A DNA stretch of 64,000 nucleotides, taken from assembly GCA_021822115.1 (NCBI GenBank), contig JAJZSA010000001.1, positions 1 through 64,000 on the forward strand. Reading direction: 5' to 3'. The translations under genes and the position numbers were made by a program. A model generated the notes under the pieces. The model was given only the letters and a program-made list of their open reading frames with translations, searched no databases and was not told where the DNA came from. Shown here piece by piece: positions 8,457-16,639 of this stretch. The stretch's first letter is position 1. The number at the start of each line of letters is the position of its first letter. This DNA comes from Pseudomonadota bacterium (GTDB lineage: Bacteria; Pseudomonadota; Gammaproteobacteria; Burkholderiales; Gallionellaceae).

Positions 8457-9212
8457 ATGAGTTATCCCATCGACATCAGCGAAGAGGCGGGTGTCCGTTA
8501 CCTGCATTTCGGTTCCCTCTGGATACAAGGCGCGATGCGCATCGCCCGCCCCTGGCATCTGGAGCTGGACTACACCAAGGAGATGATGGCCAGCCTGCTG
8601 CTGCGCGAAGGCGCGCGCTTCCCGCGCCGCGTGCTGCTGATCGGCCTCGGCGCGGCCTCGCTCACCAAGTTCCTGTATCGCCACTATCCGCTCTCGCAAC
8701 TGACCGTGGTGGAGATCGAGCCGGCCGTGGTGGCCGCCGCACGCCAGTTCTTCAAGCTGCCGGAAGACCCGTTGCGCCTCAACATCGTGATCGACGATGG
8801 TGCGAATTTCGTGCAGGAATATCAAAAGCAGTTCGACCTGATCCTGGTGGATGGCTTCGATGAGGACGCCCGCGCGGGCGGGCTGGACACCGCACCGTTC
8901 TATGAGAATTGCTATGCACGTCTGAACGAGAACGGCATCATGGCGGTCAACCTGCTCGGTCGCAGCCGTGGCTACAAGGCCAGTTTCGAGCGCATCTGCG
9001 CCGCCTTCGAAGATCGCGCGCTGGCCTTCCCTTCCTGCGACAGCGGCAACGTGATCGCCTTCGCCGCACGCGGCAAGCCGATCAAGATCACGCTGGACGA
9101 CATGAAGGACGACGCCGAAAGTCTCAAGAACAAGACCGGCCTCGACCTGCGCCCCACCATCACCCGCATCGAGCAGGCGCGCACCTGCAAGGGCGGCGTG
9201 CTGACAATTTGA
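8457..9212 (+). CDS. Spermidine synthase-like methyltransferase-fold protein
   Basis: This 251-residue protein has the Rossmann fold of polyamine aminopropyltransferases. It shows RVLLIGLGAASLTKFLY as the glycine-rich cofactor loop, VVEIEPAVV ending strand 2, VIDDGANFV, and FDLILVDGFDEDA as the acidic active-site segment. It lacks the N-terminal beta domain typical of true SpeE, and no speD or speA is nearby. Real aminopropyl transfer is therefore uncertain. The start at 8457 avoids the long upstream overlap with the previous gene that an earlier start would cause. Confidence 0.7.
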   Translation: MSYPIDISEEAGVRYLHFGSLWIQGAMRIARPWHLELDYTKEMMASLLLREGARFPRRVLLIGLGAASLTKFLYRHYPLSQLTVVEIEPAVVAAARQFFKLPEDPLRLNIVIDDGANFVQEYQKQFDLILVDGFDEDARAGGLDTAPFYENCYARLNENGIMAVNLLGRSRGYKASFERICAAFEDRALAFPSCDSGNVIAFAARGKPIKITLDDMKDDAESLKNKTGLDLRPTITRIEQARTCKGGVLTI

Positions 9213-9215
9213 GCG

Positions 9216-9270
9216 GACGGTCACAGACTGTGTGTAGAATGGCCGCAAGGCACGGCAGTGTCTGACCGTC
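9216..9270 (+). promoter_or_regulatory. Interrupted inverted repeat around a candidate -10
   Basis: GACGGTCACAGAC (9216-9228) and GTCTGACCGTC (9260-9270) are imperfectly complementary arms. A TAGAAT hexamer lies between them at 9235-9240. The arrangement could be an operator or a leader hairpin for the basic DUF2934 gene. No clear -35 is seen. Confidence 0.35.
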
Positions 9271-9304
9271 TGTGCCGCCATCCATTGTCCTAAGGGGGAA
9301 CATC

Positions 9305-9640
9305 ATGGCAACTGCGAAATCCACCGGCACCACCAAGCAGGCAGCTTCGACCACCAAGAAGACCACGACTGCAAAACCCGCAGCAAAGAAGACGACCACT
9401 GCTGCAACGAAGAAGGTGGTGGCGGCAAAACCTGCTGCCAAGCCAGCCCCCGCAAAGAAGCCCGCTGCGCGTAAAGCCGCCGCCCCCAAACTGAACCCGA
9501 CGCCGGAAGAGCGTTACCGCATGGTGCAGGAAGCCGCCTACTACATCGCCGAGAAGCACGGTTTCGGCGGTGCCGACATGGATTACTGGATCATGGCGGA
9601 AGCGGAGATCCAGACCATGATCTCCGGCAAGAAGAAGTAG
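9305..9640 (+). CDS. Lys/Ala-rich basic protein with a C-terminal DUF2934 domain
   Basis: The protein has 111 residues. Residues 1-65 are a low-complexity tail of Lys, Ala, Thr and Pro resembling histone H1/PhaP-like tails. Residues about 70-105 (EERYRMVQEAAYYIAEKHGF, then a WIMAEAEI segment) match the DUF2934 helical motif. The basic tail suggests binding to nucleic acid or another polyanion, which is inference. A strong AAGGGGGA ribosome-binding site precedes the ATG at 9305. The gene is transcribed toward the convergent DUF190 gene and ends 5 bases before it. Confidence 0.75.
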   Translation: MATAKSTGTTKQAASTTKKTTTAKPAAKKTTTAATKKVVAAKPAAKPAPAKKPAARKAAAPKLNPTPEERYRMVQEAAYYIAEKHGFGGADMDYWIMAEAEIQTMISGKKK

Positions 9641-9645
9641 CTCCG

Positions 9646-9969
9646 TTATTGCGGCAGCGTGTTGCCGCTCTCGACCACGTAACGCACGTAGGGCAAGCCG
9701 ATGCCCTCGGCGGCCAGCACACCCAATAACTGGTTGGCGCGGGTCGCTTCGAGCACGAACTCGACCTGCATCGGCAGCTCGCCACCCAGTTCGAAGAAGG
9801 TCTCTTCATGCAAACGGCCGTGGCGGCCGAAGCCGGCTACGGCACGGAACGCCGAGCCGCCGGGGGCGCCCAATGCGCGCGCCGTCTCCAGCAACCATTC
9901 GGCCAACTGCTTGCCTTGATGCATCTGCTTCTCGGTCAGGTAGAACTTCAGATAGACGTTCTGCTGCAT
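9646..9969 (-). CDS. DUF190 family protein, CrcB partner
   Basis: This 107-residue DUF190 protein has a PII-like ferredoxin fold, with YLKFYLTEKQMHQGKQLAEW at the start and GLPYVRYVV near the end. Family members are commonly encoded beside crcB and are thought to modulate it. AGGAGG with 5-base spacing fixes the ATG at 9969, one base past the crcB stop. It is the last gene of the yhdP operon. Confidence 0.8.
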   Translation of the reverse strand: MQQNVYLKFYLTEKQMHQGKQLAEWLLETARALGAPGGSAFRAVAGFGRHGRLHEETFFELGGELPMQVEFVLEATRANQLLGVLAAEGIGLPYVRYVVESGNTLPQ

Positions 9970-9970
9970 G

Positions 9971-10366
9971 TCAGCCTCCTGCATTGAGCCACTTGAAAGT
10001 CTGTATCCCGAGCACCGTCATCAGCAGCGAACCGCCCAGATGGGCAGCGATGATGCCGAGTCCCCAGGCGTATTGCCCACGCATCAGCAGTGTGACCGTC
10101 TCGGCCGAGAAGGTGGAGAACGTGGTGAGGCCACCGAGGAAGCCGGTGATGACGAACAGCCGCCATTCCGGCGACAGGCCGGGATGCTGCATGAAGAAGG
10201 CGACGGCGATGCCGATCAGGTAACCGCCGACCAGATTGGCCACCAAGGTGCCCGGCGGCAGCTCGGGCAACCACGGGTTGAGCCACAGCCCCAGCCCCCA
10301 GCGCAGCCAGGCACCGCAGGCAGCGCCCAGTCCGACCGCGAGGAAGGCGTAGACCGCCATGCCCAT
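9971..10366 (-). CDS. crcB: Fluoride channel CrcB/Fluc
   Basis: This 131-residue inner-membrane protein has four predicted helices. It shows the family motifs GAWLRW (near 18), [14 protein letters not shown] (near 40-53), and the pore signature [13 protein letters not shown] (near 75-87), with the Phe and Thr residues that line the fluoride path. It exports F- as a dual-topology dimer. No fluoride riboswitch was recognised upstream, since the gene follows tldD by one base. An alternative ATG lies two codons in, at 10360. Confidence 0.93.
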   Translation of the reverse strand: MGMAVYAFLAVGLGAACGAWLRWGLGLWLNPWLPELPPGTLVANLVGGYLIGIAVAFFMQHPGLSPEWRLFVITGFLGGLTTFSTFSAETVTLLMRGQYAWGLGIIAAHLGGSLLMTVLGIQTFKWLNAGG

Positions 10367-10367
10367 C

Positions 10368-11807
10368 TCAGGCAGTGCCCCCCACGGTGAGGCCGTCGAT
10401 TCGCACGGTGGGCTGCCCGACGCCGACCGGCACGCTCTGCCCTTCCTTGCCGCAGGTACCCACGCCGCTGTCCAGGCGCATGTCGTTGCCCAGCATGCTC
10501 ACGCGCGTCAGCGCATCGGGGCCGTTGCCGATCAAGGTCGCGCCCTTCACCGGATAGGCGATCTTGCCGTCTTCGATCATGTAGGCCTCGGTGGTGGAGA
10601 ACACGAACTTGCCGCTGGTGATGTCCACCTGGCCGCCGCCGAAATTGGCCGCATACAGGCCATGCTTGACCGAGGCGATGATCTCTTCCGGCGATTTGTC
10701 GCCGGCCAGCATCATGGTGTTGGTCATGCGCGGGATGGGCAGATGCGCGAACGATTCGCGCCGCGCGTTGCCGGTGACCGCCACGCCCATCAGGCGCGCA
10801 TTCATGCTGTCTTGCAGGTAGCCGCGCAAGATGCCGTCCTCGATCAGCACGGTGCGCTGCGTGGGGTTGCCTTCGTCGTCCATGTTGAGCGAACCGCGCC
10901 GATCCTTGATGGTGCCGTCGTCCACCACGGTCACCCCCTTGGCGGCGACACGCTGGCCGACGCGACCGGAGAAGGCCGAGCTGCCCTTGCGGTTGAAATC
11001 GCCTTCCAGGCCATGACCCACTGCTTCATGCAGCAGGATGCCGGGCCAGCCGGAACCGAGCACCACGGTCATGTTACCGGCCGGCGCCGGGCGTGCATCG
11101 AGATTGACCACGGCCTGATGCACCGCTTCCTGCGCATAGCGATGCAGCATCTCTTCCGTGAAATAGTCGTAGCCGAAACGTCCGCCGCCACCGGCGGAAC
11201 CTTGTTCGCGGCGGCCGTTGGCTTCCACGATGACTTGCAGCGACAGGCGCACCAGCGGCCGGATGTCGGCATTCAGCAGGCCGTCGTTGCGCGCCACCAG
11301 CACCACTTCGTATTCGCCGGCCAGGTTGGCCATCACCTGGGTGACGCGCGGGTCGAGTGCGCGCGTGATGCGTTCCAGTTTCTCCAGCAGTGCGACCTTG
11401 GCATCGGCATCCAGCGTGGCGATGGGGTCTTGCGGCAAATAGAGTTGATGCGCGCGGCCGTGCTTGAGCAGCGGCGCACGCTGGTTGCCCCCCTGACGCG
11501 CGATGGCGCGCGTGGCGCGCGCGGCTTCCTGCAAGGCACCGAGCGTGATGTCGTCGGAGTAGGCGAACGCGGTCTTGTCGCCGGAGACGGCACGCACGCC
11601 GACGCCCTGGTCGATGCTGAAACTGCCGGATTTGACGATGCCCTCCTCCAGCGCCCAACTCTCGGCACGGCCGTACTGGAAGTAGAGGTCGGCGTAATCG
11701 ACGCGGTGCGCCATGATCTCGCCGAACACCTGCTTTAGTTGCGCGGCGTGCAGGCCGTGCGCCTCCAGCAGGGTGTGTTCGGCCAGTTTCAGTGCGGATG
11801 CGCTCAT
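10368..11807 (-). CDS. tldD: Metalloprotease TldD
   Basis: This 479-residue zinc protease of the TldD/PmbA family has the metal-binding helix [15 protein letters not shown] (HExxxH). It has a C-terminal [17 protein letters not shown] segment containing a conserved Cys. In other bacteria TldD works with PmbA/TldE on small peptides. No pmbA is in the window. The gene overlaps the amidase gene upstream by 4 bases (ATGA), which indicates translational coupling. Confidence 0.95.
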   Translation of the reverse strand: MSASALKLAEHTLLEAHGLHAAQLKQVFGEIMAHRVDYADLYFQYGRAESWALEEGIVKSGSFSIDQGVGVRAVSGDKTAFAYSDDITLGALQEAARATRAIARQGGNQRAPLLKHGRAHQLYLPQDPIATLDADAKVALLEKLERITRALDPRVTQVMANLAGEYEVVLVARNDGLLNADIRPLVRLSLQVIVEANGRREQGSAGGGGRFGYDYFTEEMLHRYAQEAVHQAVVNLDARPAPAGNMTVVLGSGWPGILLHEAVGHGLEGDFNRKGSSAFSGRVGQRVAAKGVTVVDDGTIKDRRGSLNMDDEGNPTQRTVLIEDGILRGYLQDSMNARLMGVAVTGNARRESFAHLPIPRMTNTMMLAGDKSPEEIIASVKHGLYAANFGGGQVDITSGKFVFSTTEAYMIEDGKIAYPVKGATLIGNGPDALTRVSMLGNDMRLDSGVGTCGKEGQSVPVGVGQPTVRIDGLTVGGTA

Positions 11808-12673
11808 GCCTTCTTGTCGCAGCAGGTGCAGGAGATGGTGCGGTGCGTCAGCGCGGGCAGACTGTTGCGCAAGCTCTTCTGGTAGGAAGGATTGACGTCG
11901 GCCATGACCACACCGGAACCGCGTTGCAACTCATCCATGACGCGCCCCCAGGGATCGACGATCATGCTGTGACCGTGCGTCTCGCGCCCGCTCACGTGGT
12001 AGCCGCCCTGTGCCGCCGCGATGACATAGGCCAGATTCTCGATGGCGCGCGCACGGATCAGCGGCTCCCAGTGCACCTTGCCGGTGGTGGCGGTGAACGC
12101 CGACGGCAGCACCAGGATGTCCACGTCCTTCATGGCGCGGAAGAGTTCGGGGAAACGCAGGTCGTAGCAGATGGCCAGACCGATGCGACCGAACGGGCTG
12201 TCGATCACCACCACCTTGTCGCCGGCCTCGATGGTCTGCGCTTCGTTGTAGCTCTCGTTGCCCAGCGTCAGGTTGAACAGGTGGATCTTGTCGTAACGTG
12301 CGACTTGGGCACCGGTCTCGTCGTACACCAGCAGGCTGTTGCGCACCTTGTCCGGTGCGCCGGCCACCAGCGGCAACGAACCCATCAGCCAGATCTTGTG
12401 CTGGCGGGCGGTCTCGCTAAGGAATTGCTGGATCGGGCCTTGCCCCGCCTGCTCACGCACCTTGACCTTGTCCTGCTCGCTCATGCCCATGATGGCGAAG
12501 AACTCGGGCAACACCACCAGCTTGGCGCCCTGTTCGGCCGCATTGGCCACCAGTCGGCGTGCTTCGCTCAGGTTGCCTGCCACGTTGGGGCCGGACGCCA
12601 TCTGGATGGCGGCGACTTTGAAAGCGTTCTGCTGTGCGGCGATGCGCATCTGGGTCGAATCGAGCGAGCTCAT
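11804..12673 (-). CDS. Nitrilase-family amidase (Nit1-like, deaminated glutathione amidase)
   Basis: This 289-residue carbon-nitrogen hydrolase shows the full catalytic triad: Glu in VVLPEFFA, Lys in RYDKIHLF, and Cys in LAICYDLRFPELFR. The sequence closely fits the Nit1 branch, which repairs deaminated glutathione. A cysteine-rich C-terminus (CTCC) is unusual and might bind metal. It lies between yhdP and tldD, an order common in beta- and gammaproteobacteria. Confidence 0.88.
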   Translation of the reverse strand: MSSLDSTQMRIAAQQNAFKVAAIQMASGPNVAGNLSEARRLVANAAEQGAKLVVLPEFFAIMGMSEQDKVKVREQAGQGPIQQFLSETARQHKIWLMGSLPLVAGAPDKVRNSLLVYDETGAQVARYDKIHLFNLTLGNESYNEAQTIEAGDKVVVIDSPFGRIGLAICYDLRFPELFRAMKDVDILVLPSAFTATTGKVHWEPLIRARAIENLAYVIAAAQGGYHVSGRETHGHSMIVDPWGRVMDELQRGSGVVMADVNPSYQKSLRNSLPALTHRTISCTCCDKKA

Positions 12674-12686
12674 GGTGTGTGTGCCT

Positions 12687-15600
12687 TCAATGGTTCTGTG
12701 GTTGAGAGTCGGGGGTCTTTATATCGGTCTTGTCGGGTGCCCCGGCCCGTTCCACCTTGGGGTCGGCCCAACTGCCGCTGACATTGTAGTCAAAGGCCAC
12801 CAGCTTATCGAGCGGATCGCGCAGCAGTTTGTTGGTAAGCAACACCCCCACACCCACCGCGGGGCCGGCCGCGAAGGACAGCAACGAGACGTTGTCGCCC
12901 AGGCTGGGCAACACGCGCACCCGGAGCTGCTGCGTCTCCTGTTGCAGGTCTATCGTGCCTTGCAGCGTGACCTTGGCCGCGGAACCGGTGAGTTTGAAAT
13001 CGTCGGTGCGCAGGATGCCGTTCTGGATGTTGGCATGCCCTTCGATGCTGTTGAATTCGAAGCCCGGCGTGAACACGTCGGTGAAATCGAGCGAGATGCG
13101 CTTGGGCAAGGCTTGCAGACTGAGCACGCCGAGCAGCTTGGCCGCGCCTGGGTCGACTTGCAGGAAGCGGCCCTTGCCGGTCTTGAGATGCAGGCTGCCG
13201 TTCAGACTGGCGTAATCGAATTCGCCCGGCGCGCCGCGCCAGGCAAGCTCGCTCTCCAGCATCCCGCCGCCGCCGCGCAGACTCTCGGGATAACCGGAAC
13301 GCGCCAGGATGCGGCCGGCATCGGCGATCTCGATGCGCGCCTTGACGCGCGTCTCGTCCTGCTGCGGTCGCCAGCTGCCGTCGGCATCCAGCGTGCCGTC
13401 CGGGTTGGTCAGACGCAGACGGCGCAACACCGCCGCGCCCTGTTCGTCATCCAGCATCAGTTCCAGCTTGCCCAGTTCGCGCCCCTGCCATGACAACTGC
13501 TCGACCGCGACATCGATCTCCGGCAACACCACGGGCGTGCGCTGACGCGGCGCACGTTCGGCGGAGGCCGGCGGCAACGGCTCGGCATCCTGTTCGCCCA
13601 GTTGCAGGTGCTTCATGCGCACATACAGCCGACCTTCGTCCTGCGGCTGCCAGATCAGGTCGCCCGCTGCTTCGCGCGCTTCCAGGCGGGTGCTGACCAG
13701 ACCGTTGCGCCCACTGCCGAGGATGCGCACATCATGCAAGGTGCTGCCATAGCCGGCCACGCGATCCAGCCGCACGTCGATGCGCGCGATGTCCGGCAAC
13801 AGCCCCCCCTGCGTCGAACCGCCGGTCTCCCATCCTTGCAGCGCCAGATAGGGCAGATGGCCGGTGATCCAGATGCCTGCGCGCCCGGCTACCGCGCCGG
13901 CGCGGCCGAGGACGATGTCACCGCGCCGTATCGTCACCTGCCCGGCTTCATCCGACTGGCGCAGCAATTGCGCGCTCAGCAGGTCGCCATATTGCAGTTG
14001 CAGACTTTCCTGGCGTGCGTCCAGGTCTTGCTGCTGGAAGTGCAAGATCCGCTTCTGCTCCGCCCGTTTGTCGAACGGCGGCGGCAAGGTGGACGATAGT
14101 CCTTGCAGGTCCGAGTCGATGCGTATGCGCGCCAGCTTGTCCTTGACGTCGATCTGCGCCTGCCAGCCGGCCTTGCCATGCAGCCGCGCCAGCGCCGGGA
14201 TGCCATAGGCGGGATACAGGGTGTCGGCATCCAGCGTACCGCTGGCATCCACCCGCAAGGTCGCCCCTTCGTTGCGCAACGATAGCCGCGCCGGACCGCC
14301 GAGGATACGTGCGCTGACGTCTTTCGCCGCGATCCCGTCGCCGCTGAATTGCAGCGTGCCGTTGACCAGGCGCAGCAGCGGGATGTTGCCGCCCAGGTCG
14401 AGGTCATTGCCGTCGACGCGGTAGCTGCCATGCACCTGGGTATCGCCCTCGCCGTCCAGCGGGATGCGCAAGCTGAGGCGCAACAGGCCGCCGCCCTTGG
14501 CATGGAAGCCATCGGTATAGCCCTTGAGGTAACCGCGTACCGGGCTGTTGCGGATGTAATCGAGCGAGCGTTCGGTCTGGTCGGCCGCCTCGCCGTCCAC
14601 CTCCATCACCAGGTGATGGGACAGCGTATCCGGCAACGCGACGCGCACATTCTGCAGGGCGGCGCCGGCAGTCATGGCATGCGACGCCTTCACTTCCAGC
14701 AGGCGTCCCTGGATCAGCAGGTCGGCCTGCGCCTGCTCGATGCGCGGCCAGTCGGGGGCGAACTCGATGGCGACGTCGTGCGCCTTGGCGGTGAGACGGA
14801 ACAAGCCCTGCTTGCTGTCGGGAAAGGGGAAGCCCTCGAGGTCGCCGCGCACGCGCATCTGGAAGGTATCGGCGATACCGCCCTGCAAACCGGTCTGCAA
14901 CCAGCGATAGGTCTCGGCGTTGAATGCCTGTACCGGGATATAACGCGCGGCATGCTTGACCGCCACCTGGGTCAGGCTCACGGTGAGATCGGCACTGCCG
15001 GCGCCGCTGCCGGTCTGGTAGCTGCCGTACACGGTGCCTTGCGCATCGGCATTGGCCACCAGCACCTTGTTCAGCTTGAGGTCCCAGCCGCTCAGGCTGT
15101 TGCGCTGCCAATCCAGTTGACCATAGACACGGTCGAAATCCAGAGCCTCGGACAGGAAGCCGGGCGCTTCGATGTGCAGGTCATGGCTATCCAGACTGAG
15201 CCGCCCATCGCTGTCACTGCCGCTGACTTCGCCGCTCAGTCCGGAGAAACCCGGCAGATCGCCGACCTGGCGCAGCGCCAGACGCTCGAAGCGCGCGCGC
15301 ACCTGATAACGCAGCAACTGGCTGAATTCCCCCTGCCAGCTCGCGTGCATGTCCTGCACATGCCCCTGCGGCGCCAGCTCGGTCAGTCGCTGTTTCAAGT
15401 CCGCCTGTACCGGCAGATAGGCCAGTATGCGATTGATGTCGCCCAGGTCCAGCACGTCGGCGCGTATCTCGCCGGAAGCGGAGCGATAGCCGCTGGCCGG
15501 TGTCAGGTTGAACAGGAAGGTGGTCGGCCGCAGATTGAAACCATCGGCCAGACGCATGGACAATTTGTCGGCGGAGACCTCGATGCCCTGATCGACCTGG

Positions 15601-16532
15601 CGCCAGCCAAGACGCCCTTGCATGCGCTGCAAGACGAGCGTGGGCAGGTCTTCGCGCAGTCGCGCATCGACCCCGCGCAGGTCGACGTCCGCCAGCAGCG
15701 AAGCCGGCTGCCCGGCTTCCAGCCCCAGCCACAAACGCACCCCGCCCTGCCCTCGACGCAGACCTTGCGGCAGATCGAACCAGGTGCGCCAGGATGCGAC
15801 ATCGGTATGGTCCATGCGCGCATACACTTCGCCTTGCCAATCCTGCGGCTCGGCGAAACTGGCACCATGCAGCTCGGCGCGCAGATCGATGGGGGTCGCC
15901 AGTTGCGACGGCGGAGTCGCCTGCACGGCGATGCGATGGCGGTCGCCACGATTCTCGATGACCATGTCGAGCTGGTCGAAGGTGATCGGCGGCGCACCGC
16001 GCAGGTCGTCCTGCCACACGATGCGTCCGTTCAGGATCACGATGCGCGACTGGTGCAACAGCCAGTCCAGGTTGCTCGCATCGGAACTCACGCTGGCGGT
16101 GTTGCCGGATGCGATGCCCGCCACATAACGCCGCCCGCTGCTGTCGCGCCGCACCAGCAGTTGCGGTGCGACCAGCTCCAGACTGCGGAAGCGCAACTCA
16201 CCGGTGAACAACGTGGTCCAGGCGACGGTGTTGCGCAACAAGGGAAAACGCAGCGCGACCTGTCCCTGCTCGTCCAGCACCCGCACGTCGGACAGCAACA
16301 GGCGCGGCCGGAAACCGCTCCAGTCGGCCTCGATCTGGCCGATGGTGACCTTGCGCCCGACCTGCTGGCCAGCCTCGTATTCGATCACCGCGTGATAACG
16401 CTCGATGTTCGGCAGCACCCAATAGCGCAGACTGAGCAAGGCAACCGTGCAGAACAACACCAAGGCCAACAAGGTCAGGCGCACCAGACGCCGGCCACCG
16501 AGCACGGTGTAATGGAACAGCGATCTCAACAT
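12687..16532 (-). CDS. yhdP: YhdP/TamB-like AsmA-family envelope protein
   Basis: This very large protein (1281 residues) has one N-terminal membrane anchor (residues about 17-38) and a long beta-rich periplasmic part. The start MLRSLFHYTVLGGRRLVRLT and the RKVTIGQIEADW segment are typical of YhdP. Such proteins form hydrophobic grooves that carry phospholipid from inner to outer membrane. The start at 16532 was chosen because the open frame upstream of it has shadow-type composition and crosses the divergent glnE promoter region. It heads the operon with the amidase, tldD, crcB and DUF190 genes. Confidence 0.92.
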   Translation of the reverse strand: MLRSLFHYTVLGGRRLVRLTLLALVLFCTVALLSLRYWVLPNIERYHAVIEYEAGQQVGRKVTIGQIEADWSGFRPRLLLSDVRVLDEQGQVALRFPLLRNTVAWTTLFTGELRFRSLELVAPQLLVRRDSSGRRYVAGIASGNTASVSSDASNLDWLLHQSRIVILNGRIVWQDDLRGAPPITFDQLDMVIENRGDRHRIAVQATPPSQLATPIDLRAELHGASFAEPQDWQGEVYARMDHTDVASWRTWFDLPQGLRRGQGGVRLWLGLEAGQPASLLADVDLRGVDARLREDLPTLVLQRMQGRLGWRQVDQGIEVSADKLSMRLADGFNLRPTTFLFNLTPASGYRSASGEIRADVLDLGDINRILAYLPVQADLKQRLTELAPQGHVQDMHASWQGEFSQLLRYQVRARFERLALRQVGDLPGFSGLSGEVSGSDSDGRLSLDSHDLHIEAPGFLSEALDFDRVYGQLDWQRNSLSGWDLKLNKVLVANADAQGTVYGSYQTGSGAGSADLTVSLTQVAVKHAARYIPVQAFNAETYRWLQTGLQGGIADTFQMRVRGDLEGFPFPDSKQGLFRLTAKAHDVAIEFAPDWPRIEQAQADLLIQGRLLEVKASHAMTAGAALQNVRVALPDTLSHHLVMEVDGEAADQTERSLDYIRNSPVRGYLKGYTDGFHAKGGGLLRLSLRIPLDGEGDTQVHGSYRVDGNDLDLGGNIPLLRLVNGTLQFSGDGIAAKDVSARILGGPARLSLRNEGATLRVDASGTLDADTLYPAYGIPALARLHGKAGWQAQIDVKDKLARIRIDSDLQGLSSTLPPPFDKRAEQKRILHFQQQDLDARQESLQLQYGDLLSAQLLRQSDEAGQVTIRRGDIVLGRAGAVAGRAGIWITGHLPYLALQGWETGGSTQGGLLPDIARIDVRLDRVAGYGSTLHDVRILGSGRNGLVSTRLEAREAAGDLIWQPQDEGRLYVRMKHLQLGEQDAEPLPPASAERAPRQRTPVVLPEIDVAVEQLSWQGRELGKLELMLDDEQGAAVLRRLRLTNPDGTLDADGSWRPQQDETRVKARIEIADAGRILARSGYPESLRGGGGMLESELAWRGAPGEFDYASLNGSLHLKTGKGRFLQVDPGAAKLLGVLSLQALPKRISLDFTDVFTPGFEFNSIEGHANIQNGILRTDDFKLTGSAAKVTLQGTIDLQQETQQLRVRVLPSLGDNVSLLSFAAGPAVGVGVLLTNKLLRDPLDKLVAFDYNVSGSWADPKVERAGAPDKTDIKTPDSQPQNH

Positions 16533-16591
16533 CGCGTGCCGTCGCTCACAAATGCACGCGGGAAAATGGGTCGGAATGACATGGAAGACTA

Positions 16592-16597
16592 TAGAAT
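16592..16597 (+). promoter_or_regulatory. Candidate -10 (TAGAAT) upstream of glnE
   Basis: TAGAAT lies 42 bases before the glnE start, in the divergent yhdP/glnE gap. No convincing -35 was found at 16-18 bases. Confidence 0.3.
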
Positions 16598-16639
16598 ACG
16601 GGGCCCGATAGACGTCGTGCATTCTAACCGAAAGCCACC

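Noticed and set aside
9971..10400. Fluoride riboswitch for crcB
   Set aside because: crcB starts one base after tldD, so there is no leader able to hold the aptamer.
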